Shown here: piece by piece, positions 44,930 to 55,621 of the stretch | How positions within the stretch are numbered: position 1 is the stretch's first letter | Layout: the number at the start of each line of letters is the position of its first letter | Source of the DNA: Bryopsis sp. KO-2023 | Lineage: Eukaryota; Chlorophyta; Ulvophyceae; Bryopsidales; Bryopsidaceae | Assembly: GCA_030272585.1 (NCBI GenBank) | Contig: BSYQ01000002.1 | Coordinates: 5,518,001 to 5,582,000, forward strand | DNA: 64,000 nucleotides | Direction: 5' to 3' | Program-made: the position numbers and the translations under genes | Notes under the pieces: model-generated | The model's database searches: none | Seen by the model: the letters and a program-made list of their open reading frames with translations, nothing else | Told to the model about the DNA's origin: nothing

Positions 44930-45785
44930 GTGATTTTCCTAAGCACTCAGAGCTTCAAGCCACTTGGCTTTTTTCTACTCTTTTTTATTTTTTTTTCCGC
45001 CACGTTGTAGCGTTGAGGGGCTTTTTGATTTTTTTTTTTCAAGCCAATGTGGCGTTATGCTTGGTCTCCTGGCTTTTTCTACTTTTTTTGCAATAGTATT
45101 CTATAAAGTCTTAAAAAAACAGTTTTTGGACACGTATGCCCAAAATATTCCATCTAGAAAATCTCCTCAAGAGCCCCACCGCATTTCGGGGGGTCAAAAT
45201 GAGGCGCTCCTCACTACATCCGCTCGAAAATCACGTAAATTTGCTACGTATTTGCGACGATAGTCGCGATTCTCTCGCACGAATCGTGGGCTGCGGTGGA
45301 GATGCTCTTACTGTTGCTAATTCATCAGAACAATGTCCTCACAAACGATAGTGATAGCCACCACCAGCAGCGCAACCCACTTCTGGCGGGCTGTATTACT
45401 AAGTGTGATGTGGTACAACATGCAGCGCGTCACACTGCGAAACAGGGAGTTCTGATGCACCAAACCAAACCAAACCAAACCAAAAATTACATACGCAGAA
45501 GCCTACCAGTTCTGATGCAATCCTGTGCGCAGGTGTTATCGATCACCTTTGAAGGGTATCTGGCGATTCGACTTTATTTCCGATATTTTTTACTGGCCAC
45601 AATGGCGATTTCAGCGATTTCTCGTGTTTTTCGACGGCCACTCAGTGGCATATTGGCTTCACCAATTGTCTGAAATAGTGGCGTATTGCACGTTTTTTTG
45701 TTCAATATATTCCGCCACATTTGGCCCAATTTTGTTTTTTTCCGCCACATTGGCGGCTAAACGCCACTAAAAAAAACCCTGGGTT
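44930..45785. repeat. GCCAC/GTGGC inverted-repeat clusters at both ends of ~0.85 kb
   Basis: The left cluster (44960-45055) has CCACTTGG, TTCCGCCACGTTGTAGCG and GCCAATGTGGCG. The right cluster (45590-45765) has GGCCACAATGGCG, GGCCACTCAGTGGC, CCGCCACATTTGG and CCGCCACATTGGCGG. The right edge ends CGCCACTAAAAAAAACCCTG, which inverted begins CAGGG, a common hAT-type terminus; the left candidate CAGTGATTTTCC is only weakly similar. No matching target duplication is found. A (CCAAA)n tract lies at 45461-45484. A transposon with subterminal repeats is plausible, not proven. Confidence 0.4.
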
Positions 45786-45949
45786 ACCCAACTCGAAGCG
45801 AAACCCACATCAAGTCTAGCCGTATGCTGCCGATACATTGGACAGGCCACGTCGGAAAAGCACGTAATCCATAGGGCATAACTCGTCACAAAAGACACTT
45901 TGGTTTTCTCTCGCGACCTGTGAACTTTTTGTTTGCTGCTGCCGCTACC

Positions 45950-47646
45950 ATGCCCTCCTTAAGGAAGAGACTATTTTCGACGAAGAAGAAGGAGCCGTCA
46001 AGCGAGTCTGTCGGTCCTCCAGGGACCCCAGTGGGTCTGGTTTGTGAGACCAGATTCCCTTCGCTGACAAACGGTGTGCGCGCACCCGTACGGGGCTCAG
46101 ACGTTGTCACACCTGCGTCACACGAAGTAGAGGCGTTCGCCAGGCCGGTCCCGGACCTGGCGGCGGAGATCAAGGCTGCAGAATCACCGCTCCCTGTCAA
46201 GGAATCGCCGTTCGTACAAGCGGAGCCCGAAATGGACGACGTTCCCAAAGAAAAACCCGAAGTGGCCGAGGAGAGGGAGGTTGACAATCCCGAGCCTGCG
46301 AAGTATCACGTGCATGCAGAACAGATTCTGCACGGTCTCGCAGGCGTGGGTGTCGTCCTGAGCATGATTCTCATCAAATTGCTGACACCTGGGTTCTGGG
46401 AGCTGTCGACGTTCATTGGTGCAGGGTTCGTTGGGGGATTGTGCACAGCGGTGTTCTACTTCAAAAATAGACGCGAGAAGCAAGCGATTGGTGAAATGGT
46501 GCGCGCATTTCCTTGGCAGTAGCTCAATAAGAGTCTCACCCCGACGACTTTCAGCCTGCGCCATTTCAAACTCCTTCTTTGTTGAGATCCCCGTTCGTTT
46601 TGGGTGTAGCTTCGCCTGAGTCCAGGCGTCAAGGGGCTCGCTGCGCTGATGGGCGACCTGCCCACCTGGCTGAGTTATCGTGAGAAAGACAAAGTGGAGG
46701 TGTGGATTTTCTTTCACTTTTTACTGCTCCTCACAATTCTTCTGTGACTTTTTCAATGGATGCCCCATTCTGCATCGATACAGATGCATGAAGATGTATA
46801 GTTGCATCGCAATATCGATGGGTCAAAACAAGTGCAAATTTCATGCACTTTACAAGGAGGTTTTTCTTTTCAATGTTGAAATACGAAGCTGTTCAAATGA
46901 CTGGAATGGGCCCTGGTTTGCCAGAACATCGTCTAAATGCCGTTATCTTTTTGTTTCTAACCAGTGGTTGAACAAGATACTGAGCCAAATGTGGCCATTC
47001 TATGACAAAGCTATTTGCAAACACATCAAGGTGAGGGAAAATATCTGTGCTTGAACTTGAATTTTATTATTAGTAATCCCACTGAGCAAACATACAACAT
47101 GAGGGGATGGTGTAATTTTTTCTTTGATTTTTTTTTCTTTTGCTCTTTTCTTTTGAGAGGGGAGGGGGAAAAGAGGGGGGTTTATATGCATGCATATGCA
47201 TGGTGGAGCTCATGGTGTTTGGGCGTTTCTGTAGGATCTGGTTGAGCCTATAATGGAAGATGTGCGGCCTCCCATTTTCAAATTCATCGGCTTCAGAAAG
47301 CTGACCTTTGGAGATGTGCCATTTCGAGTTGAAGGTATGTAGTGCTTCAGTCTTTTTTCATCTTTCTTTTTTTCTTTAATGAAGAATGAGAGGATAATTG
47401 TATTTTTTTCTTGTATTTTTAATATTTTTTGGTCGCTTCTTTTTTCCAATGGGGAACCAAGAAATGATTAAATGTTGCGCTGATCAACCACAACTTTATA
47501 AACTTATCAATATATTCCTTTGGGGTTTTGAAAAACGAACTAGGGGTGCATATTGAGGAGACAGCTGATGAGGTTATCATGAACGTGGATTTGAGATGGT
47601 GTGGTGATTCAAACATCACACTATCAATCGAGCCAAACCTCCCAGG
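45950..47646 (+). CDS. Extended-synaptotagmin/tricalbin-like SMP protein, 5' part (five exons)
   Basis: Exon 1 starts at ATG 45950 in good context (GCTACCATGCCC). It encodes a charged N-terminus (MPSLRKRLFSTKKKEP), then two hydrophobic segments (ILHGLAGVGVVLSMILIKLL and STFIGAGFVGGLCTAVFYF), a membrane hairpin. Exon 2 (46610 or 46626 to 46699) reads LAALMGDLPTWLSYREKDKV. Exon 3 (46965-47030) reads WLNKILSQMWPFYDKAICKH. Exon 4 (47235-47334) contains EPIMEDVRPPIFKFIGF and FGDVPFRVE. Exon 5 (47544-47646) contains DEVIMNVDLRWCGDSNITLS. Hairpin, then P-W--Y-E-D-VEWLNK---WP, is the E-Syt/tricalbin/plant SYT signature. These proteins tether ER to plasma membrane, and the SMP domain transfers lipids. 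Introns use GTGTGG, GTGAGG, GTATGT donors and AG acceptors. The second half of SMP and the C2 domains were not found. After 47790 only about 14 codons precede a TGA, and a CACTA-like element starts at 47871. Confidence 0.72.
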
Positions 47647-49029
47647 GTATGTTCTTTTTCTTTGGGATGTTTTTTGTACTCTTTTTTTTTTTTTTTCTTG
47701 AAATGATTGCTTGAGGCCACATTCCAAATTGTTATGTTTGTTTGAGATTTGTTTCTTCACTTTTTATCTTTTTATTTATTTTATTTATAGGGGGGTGTTA
47801 ATGATAAAAAGAACAAACATTTGCCGTACAGTGTGAAAGATAGAAGCCACGAAGAAATTTGCAGAAAATTCACAAGTAGAAAGGGGTGTCCCCACGACTA
47901 GTCGTGGTTCGCTTGAGAGGGTCGTGGTAGGCATCGTGGAGCGTCGTGACGACACTGCGATAGGAGTGTCGTGGCGCTACCACGACGCCTCCCACGACAA
48001 ATTTCGTCGATTTTTGGCGTCGTCACGACTAGTCGTGGGTGGGATGGGCCCTCGCTGGTGACGTGGCGAAAAGAACCCACGTAGGTTTGGAAAGGTCTTT
48101 CACGTGTTCTGGATGTATAATCATTCTGGATGGTGACTATTCTCATAACTGTTACGTAACACATGGACAGAGCCCCAATTACACGTATTACGTACGTCTT
48201 ACGTAATATGTGACATTCCCGGAAGATATCACGATTAGATGAGCGCAATAATTTGTTGAATTTTCTCTTTTCATCAAAGGAATCGTCATTGATAATGCTT
48301 ATAAATTATTGGCAAATTCTTTATATTGCCTGATTTCATTGAATCAGATTGGAATGGTGAATAGTCCTTCCAGTACTGCTTCCAAGCAATGTACACACAA
48401 CAATCATAATTACAAAAACTTCCACCAGAATTCTTTCTTTCCCAACTTCTTCCCTCCCACGCATGGAAAAAACACTGCAAAGCCCATTTTTCTTCTTCTG
48501 TCTCTTTTCAGAGCGTTCTTCCCCTTTTATAAACTCAGAAAGCTCCAGAATTATTATCAGCCTGCTGCTTGGAGAAACCCCGGAACAATGTCCATCTGTT
48601 GTATGTCCAACTGTTCTGCACCCGACAGCTGACCAACCCCACGAGAATAAGATAATGGGAAGCTTTCCATCTTGTACCACTGGTCAACACATGCCCCCAA
48701 CTTCAGATTTTCAATCGAGAGGCTTGAAAACCTGCAGCTGACGCAAACTGCCCCTTCTCCACACCCGTGCTTGTCCCAAATAAACATACACCTCCTGTTT
48801 CCACTATTAACCAACAGACCATTTGCCCTGGCCCTCATTCTCCACTTTCTCTCTGAAACAAAAACTAGACACATGTCAAAACATGATACTTACAATTAAC
48901 AAATCGTCAGCAGCTTCATTATTTGGACAATCCTTGTACCTTGCATCTCATGGTTTTGGTTTCAACACTTTTACTAGGGGGGGGGGAAGATAGTGAAATA
49001 TGGGTCTATTTTCTTTTGAACCCAAATAT

Positions 49030-49031
<2 letters not shown>

Positions 49032-49060
<29 letters not shown>
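49032..49060. repeat. (GT)n microsatellite
   Basis: About 14 GT dinucleotides, inside the second CACTA-like element. Confidence 0.9.
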
Positions 49061-49062
<2 letters not shown>

Positions 49063-49365
49063 TTACTTGTGTTTCTGCTGAGTTCCCTAGCTGCAGGACG
49101 AAACACACTGTTGTACAAATCTGAATCTGCAAATAACTCAGCTTTTCAAAAGTGAAAATCGCGCATGCGCAACCCTCCACCTGGTCGAGAAGAAGCAATC
49201 AAAAAAAATATGAACATACACCCCCATCCCGAAACACCCAAGCAACATCTACCCAACATTGAAAATCAGTGTACAACAGAGTTAGTTTACATTCAGTTCA
49301 TATCAAAAATACTAATTCTTTACCTTCAACAGCCGGAAAGGACCTCGATGGGAGTTCTGCCAAAC

Positions 49366-49389
49366 CACACACACACACACACACACACA
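49366..49389. repeat. (CA)n microsatellite
   Basis: About 12 CA dinucleotides, in opposite sense to the (GT)n 300 bp to the left; the two could pair as a hairpin. Confidence 0.9.
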
Positions 49390-49475
49390 GACCATCACCC
49401 ATCATGCAAGATCTCAGGCAAAAGCAATGATGCCTTCCTACAGTTATGTTTTTTTTTTTCTCTTCTTTTCACAGC

Positions 49476-50053
49476 ATGTCGAAAATAATTGCTTCAAGCT
49501 TTTGCTTTTGCTTTTGTCGAAGCAGCCCAAAGCAACAGAATGTCCCAGTTTTCTCAATCGATATCCTCATAATATCTGTCGTTTTAGTCACGCTCGCTAA
49601 ATATAATCCAACAGAGACGTTTCGGAATATCCCTCCTGAACAAAATATGTTCCATAACGCGAGGTTCCCGATCTCAAAGAAAAAAGTCGACACGCAGTGG
49701 ATGTCGACGGCGTCTTCTTCGTTTAACATGGACAAAGTTACAAGGGTGTTGGGGAAGTCAGGCCCGTTTGAGGGAATCTAATGCCAAGATATTGGCTTCG
49801 ACCTGCACGCACACCACACTTCACAGAAAAAGAAAAAGAATAAAACCGTGGGACCCAGTTTTTTTTTCTTCGTCTCAGCTGCCGATCACTTCTACAAGAA
49901 ACACGAACCTCGACTCTCGCACGACTTTCAGGAGCTATTTGATGTGCCCGCCGAAATGTTCCCAACTTCGCAGGCTCAAAAACCTGACGCACCACCCCTT
50001 CTGGGCTTCCAGTCGGCTCGTTCATACCCCAAAGAACACTTGCTGCAGAACTA
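49476..50053 (+). CDS. Hypothetical gene fragment inside CACTA-like element
   Basis: An acceptor-like pyrimidine tract and CACAG precede ATG 49476, which opens a 102-codon frame with a membrane segment (PVFSIDILIISVVLVTLAKY) and a soluble tail (PTETFRNIPPEQNMFHNARF), ending TAA at 49781. A second coding-like segment follows a strong acceptor (TTTTTTTTCTTCGTCTCAG): AADHFYKKHEPRLSHDFQEL, FDVPAEMFPTSQAQKPDAPP (about 49879-50053). The two could be exons of one captured gene with a donor near 49745. No family is recognised. Confidence 0.3.
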
Positions 50054-50634
50054 GACCAGCAGCTGTCGTCGCTGGTGGGAGCCTCCCCTTGCCGGTTTCC
50101 TTATTACCTCGTTTCTTGCAACACAAGCGATTGTCCCCAAAAGCCTACCCACCCACAACAGATCTGGGTCTTCTTTGATGCGCTCGAACGCCGCGACGAC
50201 TTATCCCTTCCTTCCTTCCTTCTTCACCGCGTAAGCAAACCACGGTCGGCTCCTCCTGTACCTTCAAGTTGCGAAACACGATGTCCTCCGCAAAACCAAC
50301 ACCTGGTTCTCGCATGCAGTACGAATTTTCCCGAATTTTAATGATTGCATCATTAATCCACGGTTTTACACGAATTTGCACGACCCACCTATCACTCCAC
50401 CCAGTTTACTAACACTTGGGGTCCACAGTGTCTTCCCACACACGCCTTCTCAGCACAAACGAGTACCTTTTCCCAGCCTTTATTGCCACGTCACTGGTCA
50501 CGCGATTTCGCAGCGTCGCTGAGCGGATGAGCGTCGTGACGACGTCGTGGTGCAAGTGATGACATCGTCACGACGCCCAACACCACGACACCGTCGTGAC
50601 GACGGTGTCGTGGGAGGACCCCTTTCTACTAGTG

Positions 50635-52550
50635 GGGGGGACAAAGGAACAAAAAGAAGCACTACCTTAACAGAAAAGAAACGAAATTTACAAAACTTAG
50701 GAAAAGGCAAAGAGGGAAACAACAGTACAACACCGACCCTTAGAGCGAGGGGACTTTTTTTCTTTCTTATGTTATGTTTTGCAATGGCACAGTAGGGTTT
50801 GAAATGAGAGAGGGGAAAATGGGGAAAACAATTTGGAGTGAGGGGGTGTTATGGTGTTATGCATGTACTTAGTAATGGAGAAAAGGGCAAAGGGGCAATA
50901 TTGTCACTTTGTTCATCGCTTTTCTTCATCACGGCCCGTTCATGTTTTGGTGTGTATATACTTTTTGATCCTTTCAAAAGGAAGCGTGTGCGTAACTTTT
51001 TTATTTCTTTTATGGATGGAGTAATCCATTTTTCTTTTTTCTGGGGTACATTGGGATAGAGAAGGGAAAAAGAAAAAAAAAAAGGAAAAAAAAACCCACA
51101 AGAACAAGAAACGTATTTGGAATATCGTGGCATTCCACTGAAATTCCATCTGTGTGTGCGTGGTGTTTTAATCTGCCAGGGGTGATCTTTTTTACTTTTT
51201 ACATGGCATGAAAGACAAAGTCTGTTGTTTAATGCAAGGAGGGGGGTGGGGCGGGAGTTACATATGTAAAGAATGAAGTATTTTGTTGGTTTTGATGATT
51301 TTGATCACCACCCCAGAATCTGGGTTTTTGGAAGGGTGTATTTTCTGACAGTACAGGACGACTACCTGCCGTTTTGTTTCATGGGATTGGGGACTGTTTC
51401 CAGGAAAAGTACAATTTCTTGTATCTGGGGGAGGAAGATTAGTGAATGGTGATCGGTGTATTTTTTTGGGATCCAAGCCCAGGTCGGCAGTCGTATTGCG
51501 TTTCAGATTGGTGCAGACGTTTGTTCTTTTAAAATGGTTTTTTGGAGCTGTATGTTTACTCTGGTTCAGCAAGGGACCATGTTTTTCTAGCAGGAAAATT
51601 ATCTGCTAAGTTTTGATTCCAAAAATAATATCATGGAATGACCTGACCCAAGGGAAGATATTCTCGAGGATGGGAGTGTTCTCTTTGAAACAAGAATAGA
51701 TGAGGTCTGAAATAGACAAGGAAGCCTTAGATTATAAAAACAAGCTAAATTACTTTATCCTTGTCAGAAAAAAGGGTGTATTTTACTCAAATAAAATAGA
51801 AAAGTTCTTCCCATATCAGTGGGTTCTTTTTTTTTTGTTTTTGAATCTCTTTATGTGGCGAACAGACTTTTCTTCAGTGAGTTCATTTCTAACAGAACTC
51901 TCCAAAATGTTCTTGCATTTTTGAGGTTTGGTCAGTATATTTTTGGGAATATTCTGGTGTTCTGATTCTCATGATGGTGAGGGTCAGCATGGTGGTTTGC
52001 CTTGACACTTCGATACATAGGGAAGTTAGAGGTGTGGTTTTGTGGTTGTGTGTGTGTGCTGGGGAGGGAAGTAAATATGTGTCATCAGAAATCTGTTGGC
52101 TGGGTTGTGTTGGGTCCAATTTTTAGTTTGTGTTTTCTGGAATCATGGTGGGGTGAGCTTAAGAGGCCTTTTCGAGAGTGGATTTCAGGTTTTGGTGGAT
52201 GATAGGCAATTTTAGATCAAAAGTACTGTAGTGTTTCTGTCACTTTGAGAGTTCAGCTGATTTTGTACTTCAAAGTTTGAGGAAGGGAAAAAAGAGTGAG
52301 AGACTAATGGGTCAGTCTGAGGAAAGAAAAAAAATGTGAGAACACAAGGGGGGGACTGTATTGCTCCAATATAAAGACCTGTGAGTAAGAAATATGGAGG
52401 ATTCACCCCATAGAGAAAAACAAAATGTATCAAAAACTGTGTGGAATGTTTTTGTGGGAAGTTGGAGAGTTATAAACAAGAAAAAGCAAATTTCTGGAAA
52501 GTGGGAGGAAAAACTATTGGTTGGCAGAATAGAGTGAAAAACAAAAACAT
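50635..52550. other. AT-rich sequence without recognisable gene
   Basis: I looked here for the missing half of the SMP domain or C2 domains and found neither. Frames are below 113 codons and low in complexity. Confidence 0.4.
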
Positions 52551-55207
52551 CACCACCCTGAAACACCTCAACCTCAGCACCTCTAGACACCCTGAAAAAA
52601 AACACCAAGCCCAAAATCATCACCACCCTGAAACACCTCAACCTCAGCACCTCTAGACACCCAGAAAAAAAACACCAAGCCCAAAATCATCACCACCCTG
52701 AAACACCTCAACCTCAGCACCTCTAGACACCCTGAAAAAAAACACCAAGCCCAAAATCATCACCACCCTGAAACACCTCAACCTCAGCACCTCTAGACAC
52801 CCAGAAAAAAAACACCAAGCCCAAAATCATCACCACCCTGAAACACCTCAACCTCAGCACCTCTAGACACCCAGAAAAAAAACACCAAGCCCAAAATCAT
52901 CACCACCCTGAAACACCTCAACCTCAGCACCTCTAGACACCCAGAAAAAAAACACCAAGCCCAAAATCATCACCACCCTGAAACACCTCAACCTCAGCAC
53001 CTCTAGACACCCTGAAAAAAAACACCAAGCCCAAAATCATCACCACCCTGAAACACCTCAACCTCAGCACCTCTAGACACCCAGAAAAAAAACACCAAGC
53101 CCAAAATCATCACCACCCTGAAACACCTCAACCTCAGCACCTCTAGACACCCAGAAAAAAAACACCAAGCCCAAAATCATCACCACCCTGAAACACCTCA
53201 ACCTCAGCACCTCTAGACACCCAGAAAAAAAACACCAAGCCCAAAATCATCACCACCCTGAAACACCTCAACCTCAGCACCTCTAGACACCCAGAAAAAA
53301 AACACCAAGCCCAAAATCATCACCACCCTGAAACACCTCAACCTCAGCACCTCTAGACACCCAGAAAAAAAACACCAAGCCCAAAATCATCACCACCCTG
53401 AAACACCTCAACCTCAGCACCTCTAGACACCCTGAAAAAAAACACCAAGCCCAAAATCATCACCACCCTGAAACACCTCAACCTCAGCACCTCTAGACAC
53501 CCAGAAAAAAAACACCAAGCCCAAAATCATCACCACCCTGAAACACCTCAACCTCAGCACCTCTAGACACCCAGAAAAAAAACACCAAGCCCAAAATCAT
53601 CACCACCCTGAAACACCTCAACCTCAGCACCTCTAGACACCCAGAAAAAAAACACCAAGCCCAAAATCATCACCACCCTGAAACACCTCAACCTCAGCAC
53701 CTCTAGACACCCAGAAAAAAAACACCAAGCCCAAAATCATCACCACCCTGAAACACCTCAACCTCAGCACCTCTAGACACCCTGAAAAAAAACACCAAGC
53801 CCAAAATCATCACCACCCTGAAACACCTCAACCTCAGCACCTCTAGACACCCTGAAAAAAAACACCAAGCCCAAAATCATCACCACCCTGAAACACCTCA
53901 ACCTCAGCACCTCTAGACACCCTGAAAAAAAACACCAAGCCCAAAATCATCACCACCCTGAAACACCTCAACCTCAGCACCTCTAGACACCCAGAAAAAA
54001 AACACCAAGCCCAAAATCATCACCACCCTGAAACACCTCAACCTCAGCACCTCTAGACACCCAGAAAAAAAACACCAAGCCCAAAATCATCACCACCCTG
54101 AAACACCTCAACCTCAGCACCTCTAGACACCCTGAAAAAAAACACCAAGCCCAAAATCATCACCACCCTGAAACACCTCAACCTCAGCACCTCTAGACAC
54201 CCTGAAAAAAAACACCAAGCCCAAAATCATCACCACCCTGAAACACCTCAACCTCAGCACCTCTAGACACCCTGAAAAAAAACACCAAGCCCAAAATCAT
54301 CACCACCCTGAAACACCTCAACCTCAGCACCTCTAGACACCCAGAAAAAAAACACCAAGCCCAAATCATCACCACCCTGAAACACCTCAACCTCAGCACC
54401 TCTAGACACCCAGAAAAAAAACACCAAGCCCAAATCATCACCACCCTGAAACACCTCAACCTCAGCACCTCTAGACACCCAGAAAAAAAACACCAAGCCC
54501 AAAATCATCACCACCCTGAAACACCTCAACCTCAGCACCTCTAGACACCCTGAAAAAAAACACCAAGCCCAAAATCATCACCACCCTGAAACACCTCAAC
54601 CTCAGCACCTCTAGACACCCAGAAAAAAAACACCAAGCCCAAAATCATCACCACCCTGAAACACCTCAACCTCAGCACCTCTAGACACCCAGAAAAAAAA
54701 CACCAAGCCCAAAATCATCACCACCCTGAAACACCTCAACCTCAGCACCTCTAGACACCCTGAAAAAAAACACCAAGCCCAAAATCATCACCACCCTGAA
54801 ACACCTCAACCTCAGCACCTCTAGACACCCTGAAAAAAAACACCAAGCCCAAAATCATCACCACCCTGAAACACCTCAACCTCAGCACCTCTAGACACCC
54901 TGAAAAAAAACACCAAGCCCAAAATCATCACCACCCTGAAACACCTCAACCTCAGCACCTCTAGACACCCAGAAAAAAAACACCAAGCCCAAATCATCAC
55001 CACCCTGAAACACCTCAACCTCAGCACCTCTAGACACCCAGAAAAAAAACACCAAGCCCAAAATCATCACCACCCTGAAACACCTCAACCTCAGCACCTC
55101 TAGACACCCTGAAAAAAAACACCAAGCCCAAAATCATCACCACCCTGAAACACCTCAACCTCAGCACCTCTAGACACCCTGAAAAAAAACACCAAGCCCA
55201 AAATTAT
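52551..55207. repeat. 70-bp minisatellite, about 38 copies
   Basis: The unit begins CACCACCCTGAAACACCTCA and contains ACCTCAGCACCTCTAGACAC and AACACCAAGCCCAAAATCAT. Copies are almost identical. One position alternates between CCCTGAAAA and CCCAGAAAA types, and three copies (starting near 54301, 54370 and 54929) are 69 bp, missing one A (CCCAAATCAT). The minus-strand frames of 68-112 codons here simply translate the repeat (LRLRCFRVVMI) and are not genes. Confidence 0.97.
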
Positions 55208-55284
55208 TACCACCAGCCCAACCAGCCCCCAACCGGCCCAACCGGCCCAACCAGCCTAACCAGCCCAAACAGCCCAAACAGCCC
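55208..55284. repeat. CCCAACCAGC-type short tandem repeat
   Basis: Units such as CAGCCCAACC, CGGCCCAACC and CAGCCCAAAC follow the minisatellite directly and grade into the next duplication. Confidence 0.8.
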
Positions 55285-55620
55285 AAACTTGTGAACGCAA
55301 CAAAGCCGTATTTGTTTCACGAACGAAAGGTTTCTTGTATTTTGCGATAGAAAGGAATTCAGTCACGGACATTTGTCTCCGAACGTCGATCGCAACAGAA
55401 TAAAAACACCAGTTCCAACGGGAAAACAAAACCAAAACCAAAACCAAAACCAAAACTTGTGAACGCAACTAAGCAGTATTTGTTTTCCGAACGAAACGTT
55501 TCTTGTATTTTTGTGGTAGAAAGGAATTCAGTCGCGGACATTTGTCTCCGAACGTCGATCCCAACATAATAAAACAGTTCCAACGGGAAACCAAAACGAA
55601 ACGAGACGAAACAAAACGAA
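55285..55620. repeat. Tandem duplication of ~168 bp
   Basis: Two copies, 55285-55452 and 55453-55620, share CTTGTGAACGCAAC, TTTCTTGTATTTT, GAAAGGAATTCAGTC, GGACATTTGTCTCCGAACGT and GTTCCAACGGGAAA. Each ends in an AAACCAAAAC/GAAACGAAAC tract. They differ by point changes and small indels. Confidence 0.85.
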
Positions 55621-55621
55621 A

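Larger units (their letters stand above)
47871..50634. mobile_element. Second CACTA-like nonautonomous element
   Basis: The left end CACAAGTAGAAAGGGGTG (47871) and the inverse of the right end, CACTAGTAGAAAGGGGTC (ending 50634), match at about 23 of 27 positions including the following CCCACGA. Just inside, both ends carry palindromic CGTCGTGACGACG and CCACGACTAGTCGTGG motifs (47885-48040 and 50515-50612), a subterminal-repeat layout like that of the element at 40041 but with different sequence. The left end has CACAAG for CACTAG. Flanking triplets (ATT, GGG) do not match, so the 3-bp duplication is lost or the ends were rearranged. No transposase frame was found in 2.76 kb. Confidence 0.65.

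Noticed and set aside
44900-45800. hAT transposon with 8-bp duplication
   Set aside because: Only the right end resembles a hAT terminus; the proposed left end and flanking 8-mers do not match.
47868-50637. 3-bp target duplication for the second CACTA-like element
   Set aside because: Flanking triplets are ATT on the left and GGG on the right, so no duplication can be claimed.
52551-55207. Minus-strand open frames of 68-112 codons in the minisatellite
   Set aside because: They are translations of the 70-bp repeat, recur in register with the unit and have no independent coding evidence.
52551-55620. CRISPR array
   Set aside because: Units are contiguous 70-bp repeats without unique spacers, in a eukaryotic context.
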